A stretch of DNA of 64,000 nt from Amyelois transitella (taxonomy: Eukaryota > Arthropoda > Insecta > Lepidoptera > Pyralidae). The position numbers and the translations under genes are program-made. The stretch is from assembly GCF_032362555.1 (NCBI RefSeq), contig NC_083513.1:1302001-1366000 (forward strand), given 5' to 3'. Positions 47,899 through 57,281 of the stretch are shown one piece after another (positions within the stretch are counted from its first letter, which is position 1; each line of letters starts with the position of its first letter). A model generated the notes under the pieces. It saw only the letters and a program-made list of their open reading frames with translations. It was not told where the DNA came from and made no database searches.

Positions 47899-50800
47899 CA
47901 TACATACAACCCAAGCTAATAAAAGCGTAGTAAAAAGTTGTCTTCAAACGTGACAAAAAGAAGTTTTCAACGGATTTCGGAATTCGGGTATTAATTTGAC
48001 AGTACTAATTTAACAATAAGAAAGCTTATCACTGGCTATAAATTTCTATTTTCATTAACTCCAAATTTTAATACCTTCATACAAAGTTATCATCAGCTAC
48101 AATAAGATTACAAAATTACTTTCGTGAGACAAAAAAAAAAAAAAAAGTCTTTATTTAAAAATCAACTAACCAGAAATCAGCGGTACGATCCTCTTGTACA
48201 TCTTAATGGCCAACTGGTACTTGTTCGCCTTGAAGTAATTGGTTCCCTTCTCTTTGAATATCCTCGCTTGGTCCAGCTTCTCGGAGCCGTCCATGGACCA
48301 CGTCTCCTTGGCCTTTTCGAAGCTCACCAGCTTCACAATGTACTCCACCGGAGTGTTCGGTGGCACGCCCAGGTCAGCGTTACCTGTCATTGGAAAGATT
48401 AATGGTTTCTTTTGTGCCTTGTTTCATTAAAATACATACATAAAATTACGCTTTTGCCCGGAGGGGTAGGCAGACTACATCTATCCACTTGCTACAATCT
48501 CTGCATACCTACTTACTTCTTATAATTAAAGTAATAAAATTTTGAAGAAATCCTGATTAGGTAAGTTTGGTAAGGGTAAGTTGGTAAAAAATATTATCCC
48601 ATATAACGAACGCAATTTTTTTTAGATACATTCATACGTCTATATCCCTTGTGGGGTAGACAGAGCCAAGTTTTGAAAAGTCTGATACGCCACTTTCAGC
48701 TATTTGGCTTAACGATAGAATTGAGATTCAAATAGTGACAGGTTGCTAGCCCATCACCAAAAAAATAATCCCAAGTTTATAAGCCTATCCCTCAGTGGTC
48801 GTATTCATTTTGGTATCAGTGCTGGGAACCGCACGGCACTTTTTTTATACATAATGATACGTAATCCGACTAGCACTCGGCCACTCGGTTTTTCCTCATC
48901 TCACCTTCGGACTTGAAGGCATACTTCGGCTGTATGGTGAGCCTGGACTTCTCCCCCTTCTGGAACTTCTCCAGGGCGCGCTCGACGCCCTCGCAGACGT
49001 TGCTCTCGCTGCCCTCGCCGATGGAGAATGTGACCGTTCTCGTGTCAAACACTTTCCCGTCTGGCAACAGCTTGCCTTCCAGCTCGACTGAAAAATAAAA
49101 ACATGATGTTATTCATTTGAATCTATCTATGGGCACTGGATGTGTTCAATTAGATGTTTAAAAGATTGAAGAGGATCAAAGTTATACCTAAATAGACCTC
49201 CAAACCAGATTTGTTAACTGATGATGGAAAAAGTCAATGGGAGTCTCCGTAGCTTAACCAACAGCTAAATGCTCCTGATCAGATTGCTGCGTTTGGCAAG
49301 ATACAAATACAAAAAATAAAAATTTGAATCTCAATACTATCAATTAAGCCAAGCAGCTGAATATGTACATTTTCTAGTTGTAGATTTCATAAATACTATT
49401 TACATGGTCGTGATGGACCACAAACAGCATTGTTATAAGTCGCCGCTAACCGCAATCCTTTTCACAAATACATATACATATTGTTCTCAACTAGAAAGCA
49501 TAAATAAACTAGTTTGTGTAAGTAATATGATGTTCTTAACACCTTAATAGGCCTTGTGATGAGATTCTACACCTTAATGCAAAATACACACATACAGTCA
49601 CGTCTATATCCCTTGCGGGGCAGACAGACCCAACAGTCTTGAAAAGACTGAAACGCCACGTTCAGCTGTGTGTCTTTATGAATGGAATTGTCATTCAAAT
49701 AGTGTAAGGTCGCTAGCCCATCGCCAACAAGAGTTTTACGAAATCCACGGCACAAAAATGGAGTAGTCCTATTCGTAAAGGCCGGGAACCACACGGCAAA
49801 AACATATATACGTACATAAAATATTATAAAATCGGGGTATCCTTTTACACAAGTTATGGAAGCAGAAATATCTTTGATTGATGTAAATGTGATTGAGGTG
49901 AGATGAAAGTTTTTTTTTTACTAAAATTTCCTAATTTAACAAAATTACAAATGTATAATTAAAAGTATCTTAATTGTAGCCAAATAGGCATAACTAAATA
50001 TGAGAAAATTTTAAACATTTTTTTTTTGTAAAAATAAACTACTACTAAACCAGTTTCAAGCAATTTCAGTAAAGAGCTAGATTAATTATACAAGTCTTAA
50101 TTTTTTTATTAAACATTGCCACGGAAGCAAATTCTGGGCAAAAAGTAATTACTCACATATTTATTAATTTTATTGATTCTTCGACTAATTTCTAACCTCT
50201 CACCTGTGACAAGGGAACCGTCGTTAGGGCTCTCGTACTCGGCGGCGCCCTGCTCGATGATATGCCTCAATATGCCCTTGTTCTTCCCAGGACTAAGGTC
50301 TTCCACCTTCCAGTCTATCATTTCTACCTGCAAAGATGTGAAAATTTTAAAAACAAATCTCATAATTTTTATTAAAGATACTCCATTATTACTTACTAGA
50401 GGCCGCCCGCGACTTCGTCCGCATGGAAACCCTATCAATCCCGCGGGAACTCTGGGATAAAAAGTAGCCTATGTGTTATTCTGGGTCTTCAGCTACCTAC
50501 ATACCAAATTTCATGGTAATCGGTTCAGTAGTTTTTGCGTGAAAGAGTAACAAACATCCATACATCCATACAAACTTTCGCCTTTATAATAGTAGTAGGA
50601 TAGGATATCTATACTAATATTATAAAGCTGAAGACTTTGTTTGTTAGTTTGAACGCGCTAATCTCAGGAACTACTGGTTCGAATTGAAAAATTATTTTTG
50701 TGTTGAATAGACTATTTATCAAGTAAGGCTTTAGGCTATAAAACATCACGCTGCAACTATAAGGAGCGAAGAAATAATGGAAAATGTGAAAAAACCAGGG

Positions 50801-52740
50801 AAAATGATTAACCCTTAAGGGCTTCAATGATGCCCAAAATAACTATTCGACGCGGACGGAGTCGCAGTCACAGCTAGTACATTTATAAATAAATACATAT
50901 GTAACCATATCAAAAAAATCTATTCTACTCAACCAAAACTAGAACTCAACTAAAATAATCAATAGGTATGTTATAACATTGTTATGTTTTTATCAATATA
51001 CTCTGATATCAAAAAAAGGAAATACAAAGTATGTGAGGAAAGGAAGTTCAGTGGGTTCAGTAAACCACAAAACCACAAAGTATCTGAACATTATGTCTAT
51101 ATCCCTTGCGTGGTAGGCAGAGCCAACAGTCCCGAAGAAATGACATGCCGGGTTTAGCTATATGGCTCAATAATGGACTCGAGATTGAAATAGTGACATG
51201 TTGCTAGCCCAGATTCATAAAACTTTTCCATGGATGTCGTAAAAGGCGATTAAGGTTAAGATATGGTGTGGTCCTATTCTAAGGCGCCAGAAACCGCTTG
51301 GCACAAACAAATTTAAGATAGAAATTATAGGACAATTTCTTCTTTTAGGGGATAGGCTAGTGGGCATTTCAGTCTTCTCGAGACTATATGGAACAAATAA
51401 CACAGATTGAGCTAGCCTCAAAGTAAGTTTGCTTCCTCCTGGCTATTGTCCCAGTTGCATCCTCACCGTTCTGGAAAGGAGCCTCTGGTATGCCTTTGAC
51501 CATGGATCCAAGATTGGGTTAGTCCGGTTTTTACATGAACCGAATCTAATCTGATCTCAGCAACCTTTGCAAGAGAACCTAACCTGTATTGGCTCGATCA
51601 TGGTTACACATTCAGTTGCCTGAATATGAAGGTTATCTCACGTCCTGTGTATATATCTGGGAGTTTTGCTTATTGCTTTTATTAAAATCCTTTTTGTTAG
51701 TTGACCTCTTACTTATTTTTGTGTTGGCAACATTATATGATAGAATGATGTAAGACGTTAAATGATGTGTTCTGAAGAAGTCTAATAAAATAAGAAGATT
51801 TACAATATAATTCCGCACTGTTTTACTTTCGTCAATCCCACATATATACTTCATTACTCACTTCAAACTGAAGAGTAGCCATTGGGGGAATCTTGGGGGG
51901 ACTTCCCGCAGCTCCATATGCATATTCCGGGGCACAGGTCAGGACACACACCTCTCCCTTCTTCATTGTCGCTATGCCGATGTCCCATGCTTTGATCACC
52001 ACACCTGGACAAATGATAATGCTACAAGTTTAAGTTTCTATCATTATTATTGATAAACATAAACCAATAGTGTAGGAAGCCTTCCCCTCTGAATTTGTAC
52101 TAAGAGGTTGGCATAATGGGATAAAAGTTAGAGATTTTTTTTTATTATTTTTAAAGTACACTAGCCAATAAGGCTCTTTAAAAAGTAGCTACTAATTAAA
52201 AAATTTAAGGTTTTTTATGCATACTGATGCATTCCAAAACATTGAAAAAGTTATCATAAATTACAAATTCAAATAAGTTGAGGTCAACCATTGACTTGTG
52301 AACTTGTAATAATTCCTGTATTTCGTCACTAGTTAATAGTTTTCATAATTAAAAAAAAAATCCTTTCAATAAGATTTTAAAAAACATATACTACCCAATA
52401 GATAACAGATGCTGATCTTTTGTTATATCAGATGCTGATACCATTCAAATTCCAATTTGAATTCTAATTGCAGCACAAAAATATGGTACCTACCTAAGTG
52501 ATTCAAAGTTTTTTGAAAAGTAGTTTGATTTAGCATACCTTTGCCAAGTTGGAATTCGAAAGGTTCGTTCCTGTCCTTGCTGGAGTCAAACTTCGTGCCA
52601 TCCAGCAATGTGCCCGTGTAGTGGACGGTCACTTGGCACCCAGGGTTCGGAGTATCGGTGCCTTCGCCCTCTTTGATAATACGCTTCAACACACCACGGT
52701 CCCCAGCCTCTGTGATGTCTACTCCTTGATCCACGGTCAT
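42476..52740 (-). CDS. Fkbp59: FKBP59/FKBP4-type immunophilin (two FKBP domains plus TPR)
   Basis: Nine coding exons on the minus strand: 52740-52539, 52004-51862, 50327-50204, 49087-48905, 48383-48171, 45535-45438, 44710-44537, 43407-43297 and 42652-42476, joining in phase to 474 residues (human FKBP4 has 459). FKBP domain 1 (about 30-118) keeps the peptidyl-prolyl isomerase and FK506 pocket residues: Tyr in VHYTG, Phe-Asp in TKFDSS, Phe in FEFQLG, VIKAW, and Tyr in EYAYG. Domain 2 (about 135-235) lacks the pocket Trp and should be inactive, as in FKBP52. TPR motifs follow from about 255 ([20 protein letters not shown]) to 380 and should bind the C-terminus of Hsp90. The charged tail continues the last TPR helix and ends FENM. 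The start context AAAATGACC is good. It acts as an Hsp90 co-chaperone in the cytosol. A long hairpin lies in intron 5. Confidence 0.93.
43635..43841 (-). repeat. SINE-A, diverged
   Basis: Antisense copy directly following a GF-family repeat (43555-43632); an internal deletion removes part of the middle. Confidence 0.75.
43928..44475 (-). repeat. LINE-B copy interrupted by a MITE
   Basis: LINE-B sequence at 43928-44176 resumes at 44445 after the hAT-type MITE (44177-44436) and its duplicated 8-bp target. Confidence 0.8.
44177..44436. mobile_element. hAT-type MITE with 8-bp target duplication
   Basis: 260 bp with perfect 13-bp terminal inverted repeats TAGGGTTGCCATC/GATGGCAACCCTA. CACATGAC is duplicated at 44169-44176 and 44437-44444. 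The 8-bp duplication and YARNG-type terminus (TAGGG) fit the hAT superfamily. The interior is rich in CCGGGG-like blocks and has no coding capacity. It sits in intron 7 of FKBP59. Confidence 0.9.
44772..45040 (+). repeat. SINE-A, full length
   Basis: Older copy in intron 6 of FKBP59, with substitutions in the hairpin stem; a younger copy in the same orientation follows at 45150. Confidence 0.85.
45150..45410 (+). repeat. SINE-A, full length
   Basis: Close to consensus; it ends 28 bp from the donor of exon 6 of FKBP59. Confidence 0.85.
45845..46320. repeat. Long near-perfect inverted repeat (hairpin)
   Basis: Arms at about 45850-46045 and 46120-46316 are reverse complements over roughly 195 bp, with two substitutions seen by eye (in CAATTGAAATCTGAG versus CAATTTAAATCAGAG). 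The spacer is about 74 bp. A partial third copy of the outer end follows at about 46321-46385. No open reading frame. It lies in intron 5 of FKBP59 and would fold into a long double-stranded RNA in the pre-mRNA. Confidence 0.92.
46558..46720 (+). repeat. SINE-A, head truncated
   Basis: Sense copy with stem AGTCTT-TAC-AAGACT: the loop is changed but the stem is intact. Confidence 0.8.
46721..48170. other. FKBP59 intron 5, left part
   Basis: About 1.45 kb with a long CATA microsatellite at 47870-47910 and a poly-A run at about 48130. An antisense frame at 47482-47790 is open for about 100 codons, but it has no recognised domain and no splice context, so I do not call it a gene. Confidence 0.5.
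48628..48840 (-). repeat. SINE-A, internally deleted
   Basis: Antisense, in intron 4 of FKBP59, ending 65 bp below the donor of exon 4. Confidence 0.8.
49588..49799 (-). repeat. SINE-A, internally deleted
   Basis: Antisense, in intron 3 of FKBP59; missing part of the segment between CCATCGCC and CGAAATCCACGG. Confidence 0.8.
50396..50600 (-). mobile_element. Helitron-like element (type D1)
   Basis: 205 bp with intact ends on the opposite strand to the D2 element that begins 8 bp away. Confidence 0.7.
50608..50877 (+). mobile_element. Helitron-like element (type D2)
   Basis: Starts TCTATACTAATATTATAAAG and ends GTCACAGCTAG before T. Near complete. Confidence 0.7.
51093..51307 (-). repeat. 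SINE-A, diverged
   Basis: Antisense, intron 2 of FKBP59; head and tail recognisable, middle shortened. Confidence 0.7.
51425..51645 (-). repeat. Dispersed repeat (H family)
   Basis: Complement of the H consensus (TGTCCCAGTTGCATCCTCAC, then ACCATGGATCCAAGATTGGG, then a Phe/Thr-coding-like stretch). Intron 2 of FKBP59. Confidence 0.6.
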
Positions 52741-52976
52741 TTTGATTATTTATCTTTAAATTAGTGCGACAAAGCAGTTACTAGAAGAAAATGGGAATAT
52801 CACGCATGGACGAAACAATTTTTCTCGAAAACTCGAACGTACGCCTTCCGCACGCCGCCGGTCAATCAAAAACTGTCAATGTCATTGCGGTGTTGCCAAG
52901 CAACAGTAATAATTTATTACCACATCCTCATGAGTTGCCAGAGAATAAAAGATACATTTTCATCATCAACGTTTAA

Positions 52977-53621
52977 CCTCTCAGATGCTATGCGCCCGTA
53001 CTACCGAGACGCTAGAACTGCGGCGGATTTGAACGAAAAATGAAGCGCGCGACTTGTTTCAGTATTTGATGAAAATATAGGAATATTTGCTTTGAAGTTA
53101 ATAAAATACTTTTGTACAGTCAAAGCTAGATATGTATTGAATATTATAACACCATATTATAGCAAATAAATTAATTTCATTTTACTTTATTAGACCTTTA
53201 GTTACAACATTCAACAAAAACACTTGCGCGATCTATAGTTGTCTTTATTTCCACATTATAACCACATAAAATTAGTTTTTAGGTATTATATTATCAAGAT
53301 AAACTTCATATTTATCTTATTTTTAATAAATAACACAGTTTTTGCAATTAAATCATATTATTTCTTTAAAAAATCCAATATTTTTCAAAATAAATCTCTC
53401 AAGGTCACGCACTTTTGAAACAGGGGTCTGTTTTGAACTGATTTTCAACAATTTTTATTTTTAAGAAACAGATTAATTTCTGTTGTCTGTGGTTGCTGAG
53501 TATGTTTAAGATGTAAATTAAACAATTTTAAACCATAACTATATGTATTGCTTAAAATCTCATCAAAAATCAAAGTTGTCTCGGACAGTTGGCGCATATG
53601 TGCGCCACAGCAGCTGAGAGG
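52977..53621. mobile_element. piggyBac-like MITE flanked by TTAA
   Basis: 645 bp between TTAA at 52973-52976 and TTAA at 53622-53625. Ends are CCTCTCAGATGCTATG and the complement of CCTCTCAGCTGCTGTG (two mismatches in 16). A subterminal palindrome GGCGCATATGTGCGCC lies at 53591-53606. No transposase. TTAA duplication and CCY ends match piggyBac-type elements. It lies about 235 bp upstream of the FKBP59 start codon. Confidence 0.8.
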
Positions 53622-53637
53622 TTAAAGAAGACACTAG

Positions 53638-53880
53638 ATACATACATACATATAATCACGTCTCTATCCCTTGCAACGACAGAGTCAAGTCTTATAAAGA
53701 CTGAGTGGCCTACGATTAGCTGTTTGGCTTAATGATTCAAATAGTGACAGGTTGCTAGCCTGTCGCTTAAAAGATGAATCCCAAGTTATAAGCCTATCCC
53801 TTTGTCGCCTTTTACGACATCATTGGGAAAGAGATGGTCCTATTCTTTTTTCTAATGGTGCCGGAAACCACATGGTACTT
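53638..53880 (-). repeat. SINE-A
   Basis: Antisense copy 13 bp beyond the piggyBac-like MITE; tail altered (CCCTTGCAACGACAGAGTC). Confidence 0.8.
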
Positions 53881-54038
53881 TTGCTACTTGTATACTCTAT
53901 ATTTAATCAATATTGAAGACACTAGACGTTAATGCTTATTTCCTTTAGTAGGCTCTTACGAAAATCATAGAATAGAGATGGAGAGGGGAAACTACAGAAC
54001 TACATCAGCAAAGCATGTTATCGTATATATTATATATA

Positions 54039-55364
54039 CATTCAGTCAGAAAAGTATCGGGAATGGATTATTTATTTATGGTTCCAAATTCAAATTTTTG
54101 TTTTTTTTGTTGTTGTTAGATTGGCACAACTGTTTTCCATTTTGGCGCGGAGTTTGAGTTGCATCTGTTGTTTACATTAAATACAGTGCTATTTTTAGTT
54201 ATATCATATCTAGTGTGTATTGCTAATTTCATAATGGATAAAAACATCGAACAAAGAGTTTGTCTTAAATTTTGCATTGCCAATGGAATATCGTGTTCGG
54301 AGTCACTGAAAATGTTACAGAAGGCTTACGGTGAATCGACTTTATCAAAAACTCGTGCTTATGAGTGGTACAAAGCGTTCAAAAGCGGTCGAGATGTGAT
54401 GGAAGATTTGCCTCGCTCTGGTAGGCCATCAACGTCTGCAACTGAAGTTAACATCGCAAAAGTGAAGGAAATAGTGACTGAAAATCCTCATTCAACTTTG
54501 AGAGAGATAGCCACCGAACTTTCTGTATCTCACGAGTCGATCCGTACCATTTTAACTAATAATTTGGGTATGAAACATGTTGCCGCTCGGCTAGTCCCAA
54601 AAGACCTGAATTTTTTTCAAAAACTCAATCGCATGAGAGTCGCTGAGGACATGCTAGAACGAGTCAATTCCGACCCAACATTCATGAAACGCATTGTTAC
54701 TGGTGACGAGACGTGGGTTTACGAGTTTGACATGCAAACTAGTCAACAAGCTTCGGAGTGGCGCCTTCCAACTGAACCGAAACCGAAAAAACCACGCCAA
54801 AGTCGTTCAAAAGTCAAAGTCATGTTGACTGTTTTCTTTGACTATCGCGGTGTTGTGCACTCGGAACGGAATTCTTGCCGGAAGGTCAAACGGTAAATAA
54901 GGAATATTATTTGAGTGTTATGCGGCGTTTAAGAGAGCAAATCCGACGAAAAAGGCCAGATTTGTGGAAAGAAAATTCTTGGATTTTGCACCATGATAAT
55001 GCACCTTCGCACAAGGCCATCATTGTGAACGAATTTTTAACCAAACACTCAACAAATACCATCGAGCAACCACCATATTCACCATATATGGCTCCAGCCG
55101 ACTTTTTTCTTTTTCCTAAACTCAAATGACCACTTCGTGGCACCCGTTTTCAATCGGTAGAAGACATGAAAGAGAATTCGCGGCGAGAACTGACCTCAAT
55201 TCCGGAAACAGCGTTTAAAAAATGTTTTGATGATTGGATTATTCGTTGGCGTAAGTGTATCGTTTCTAAAGGAGCATATTTTGAAGGTGATAAAATAAAT
55301 TTGGATGAATAAGAAACAGTTTGTGTATTATTGATCTTTTCCTGCTACTTTCTTGACAGAGTAG
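54039..55364 (+). mobile_element. Mariner (DD34D) transposon, inactivated copy
   Basis: 1326 bp with TA on both sides (54037-54038, 55365-55366) and the same ends as 29916-31236. The whole element differs by only a handful of substitutions plus a 5-bp insertion, which exactly accounts for the length difference. Confidence 0.93.
54234..55313 (+). pseudogene. Broken mariner transposase
   Basis: Starts at the ATG at 54234 and matches the other copy exactly at protein level for about 210 residues. At about 54864 a 5-bp duplication of CGGAA shifts the frame. Downstream, the YSPDMAP signature has Asp changed to Tyr, and a TTA Leu codon is now TGA at about 55127. The catalytic Asp of the APAD motif itself is unchanged. 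A later Ile codon has become Met. It cannot make full-length transposase, but its ends could still be moved by the intact copy. Confidence 0.93.
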
Positions 55365-56058
55365 TATATACATAAAATCCTAAATAAAATAAAATACTAG
55401 AGGGGTACGCATAGGCTAACAATTCAATAATTTTTAGGTGTTTGTAGTAAATTAGGTACCTACTTTGGGGTTCTAATTTGAAATATGAAATAAAAAGTGC
55501 TATTAACTTAGTATATTCAATATTTGAACTTGTTTTGATGCCATCAGTCTTGACAAAAATAACACAGTAAATTTGCCTTAAACAGTGGGGTATTCCACTT
55601 TACTAAATTCAAACATTTGCATACTTATGATAAACAATAAGTCAGTGTTTGTAACATCTCTGTCTTTTTTGGGCTGTTTTGTATATACATATTATTCTCA
55701 GTAGTGAAATATATAGTGTTTTATCCATTTAAATAGAAAAACACATTTTATACCTGAGATAATAAAGATTGATGAGCAACTTGGACATATTTACATGATG
55801 TTAACAATATTTTATTTATTTAAACCTTATGCATGTAAAATGTACAACAGGTAGACTTAATACCTTCAGGCATTTTCTGCCAGTTGAACTTTTGGGAATC
55901 AAACTTGTTCTGTGTTACATATAATACAAAATAGATAAGTAAACAGTATTCAGTAGCATGCTTTAAAATGGAATGTCTTTATACAAACCTAGTTAGTTAT
56001 TTATAAAAAAAAACAACATCCCTAAAACATAAATAAACAAATTAATTTGGTATTTATT
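55365..56058. other. Intergenic region and 3' UTR of the glucosidase II beta-like gene
   Basis: AT-rich, no repeats of the families above. TTTATT at about 55810 and at 56052 are possible minus-strand polyadenylation signals. Confidence 0.5.
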
Positions 56059-56640
56059 TTAGCAAACATTTTCACATTCTGTTACAAAATGTCTATGGTT
56101 TGAATGGCTTTGTGATAAGACTTTTATTTTGTCACTGGGTTTATGTAACCATTCATCAGAGCCGTCACAACAATCACAAATTCCATCATTCACTTTACTT
56201 GTTGAGATCATATTGATTGGTTTCAAACGATGCTGTGTTTCACAATAAAAAGTCCCATTCGGACAAGCTCTGGTACTAGGTTCGTCTGTGGAATCGTCAC
56301 AGTCGCAATAATCGTCGTTCACCTGCTCGTATGGAATCTTCTTATCAGAATGTAAACACTTGAATTCTCCACCAGCAGGCCGGTACGCAGGCATTTGTTT
56401 ATAGTAAACACCACGTATTACTCCGTTTTCGTTAATAAACTGATCTGCCTCAGAACGTACATGCAATTCTTTCCTTCTGTCGTGGTCGATAACCGGGATA
56501 ATTCTGTTGATATTCCTTGTTTCCGAAGATAAAGTTAGGAAGAAATACAGCTGATACATTATGAAACACGATATCATACAAATTGCTATTACTATAACGT
56601 TTTTCTTCTTTTTCATACTCATGAGCGCGGTATAAGCCAT
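56059..56640 (-). CDS. Short type II membrane protein with glucosidase II beta N-terminal (PRKCSH-like) domain
   Basis: Single exon, 193 residues, ATG at 56640, TAA at 56059-56061. Residues 1-13 are basic (MKKKKN) and residues 14-37 are strongly hydrophobic, so the product is predicted to be single-pass with its C-terminus in the lumen. The lumenal part has two Cys-rich LDLa-like modules: FKCLHSDKKI...NDDYCDCDDSTDEPS...CPNGTFYC, and VNDGICDCCDGSDEW. These are the calcium-binding modules that open glucosidase II beta and pair with the catalytic alpha subunit. The coiled coil, MRH lectin domain and HDEL-type signal of the full beta subunit (about 500 residues) are absent. Thus it is a distinct short paralogue, not a truncated annotation: stop and AATAAA follow at once. 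Function unknown; an ER or Golgi role is inference. It points away from the BTBD17-like gene. Confidence 0.85.
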   Translation of the reverse strand: MAYTALMSMKKKKNVIVIAICMISCFIMYQLYFFLTLSSETRNINRIIPVIDHDRRKELHVRSEADQFINENGVIRGVYYKQMPAYRPAGGEFKCLHSDKKIPYEQVNDDYCDCDDSTDEPSTRACPNGTFYCETQHRLKPINMISTSKVNDGICDCCDGSDEWLHKPSDKIKVLSQSHSNHRHFVTECENVC

Positions 56641-57281
56641 TTCGGGTAAATGCGGTCACTACAATGAAGTCACAATCAGCACTAAATTATAAAATTATTG
56701 TGAAATTACTGGACTAAAAATTATTTACTTATGAGTTCAGCCGGGCACACAACCCCCCTTTCCCCCCACAGCAACCCACTGATATGGTTTGTCTTGTCAA
56801 TGTCAACAGTGAAGTAAAAAAAAAACTTTTAACTATCAGTATTTTTTAACTTTAAATTGTAGCTGTGATAAAATTTCTTTTGGGTTGGTTGTAAATAGAA
56901 GGAAGAATTCTTGAAATGATTTACTTTACATACTACAAACCACGGTTTTTTGGATGTCTCATTGTAAATAGAAGCAGGGTTGCCAGCATTCGGAATTTCC
57001 ATAGGAACAAGGCATGGCTTTGGCTCAACCTAGGCAGCATCTAGGCTGGCTAGCGACTTGAAAAAAAAGCAATCCGTTAATTGACGAACAAGTGACGTGA
57101 CGGTGACAGTGACAGTAGACTAGTTGTTATGATGGCTGGACGTAAAACAGAAACATAACAGAGACGATAAAATAAAATAAATAATTTCGCTGTATTTACC
57201 AGGGACTTTGTTTGAAATTAGGGAGTGGTTATTGTTATGTAATCCTTTATCTTCAGACCTTGTATTTATTTAGTTCGTAAG
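56641..57281. promoter_or_regulatory. Probable bidirectional promoter region
   Basis: 641 bp between two divergent start codons. It contains GTGACGTGACGGTGACAGTGA at about 57091-57111, which includes a TGACGTGA CRE-like core. No repeat insertion is visible, in contrast to the surroundings. Assignment as a shared promoter is inference from geometry. Confidence 0.4.

Noticed and set aside
47870-47910. CATA array considered as a CRISPR-like or satellite repeat
   Set aside because: A simple 4-bp microsatellite without spacers; the same motif forms the tails of SINE-A and LINE-B.
55081-55092. Asp-to-Tyr change in YSPDMAP of the second mariner read as loss of the third catalytic Asp
   Set aside because: With DD34D spacing, the third catalytic residue is the Asp of APAD, which is intact. 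The change hits a conserved signature, not the triad.
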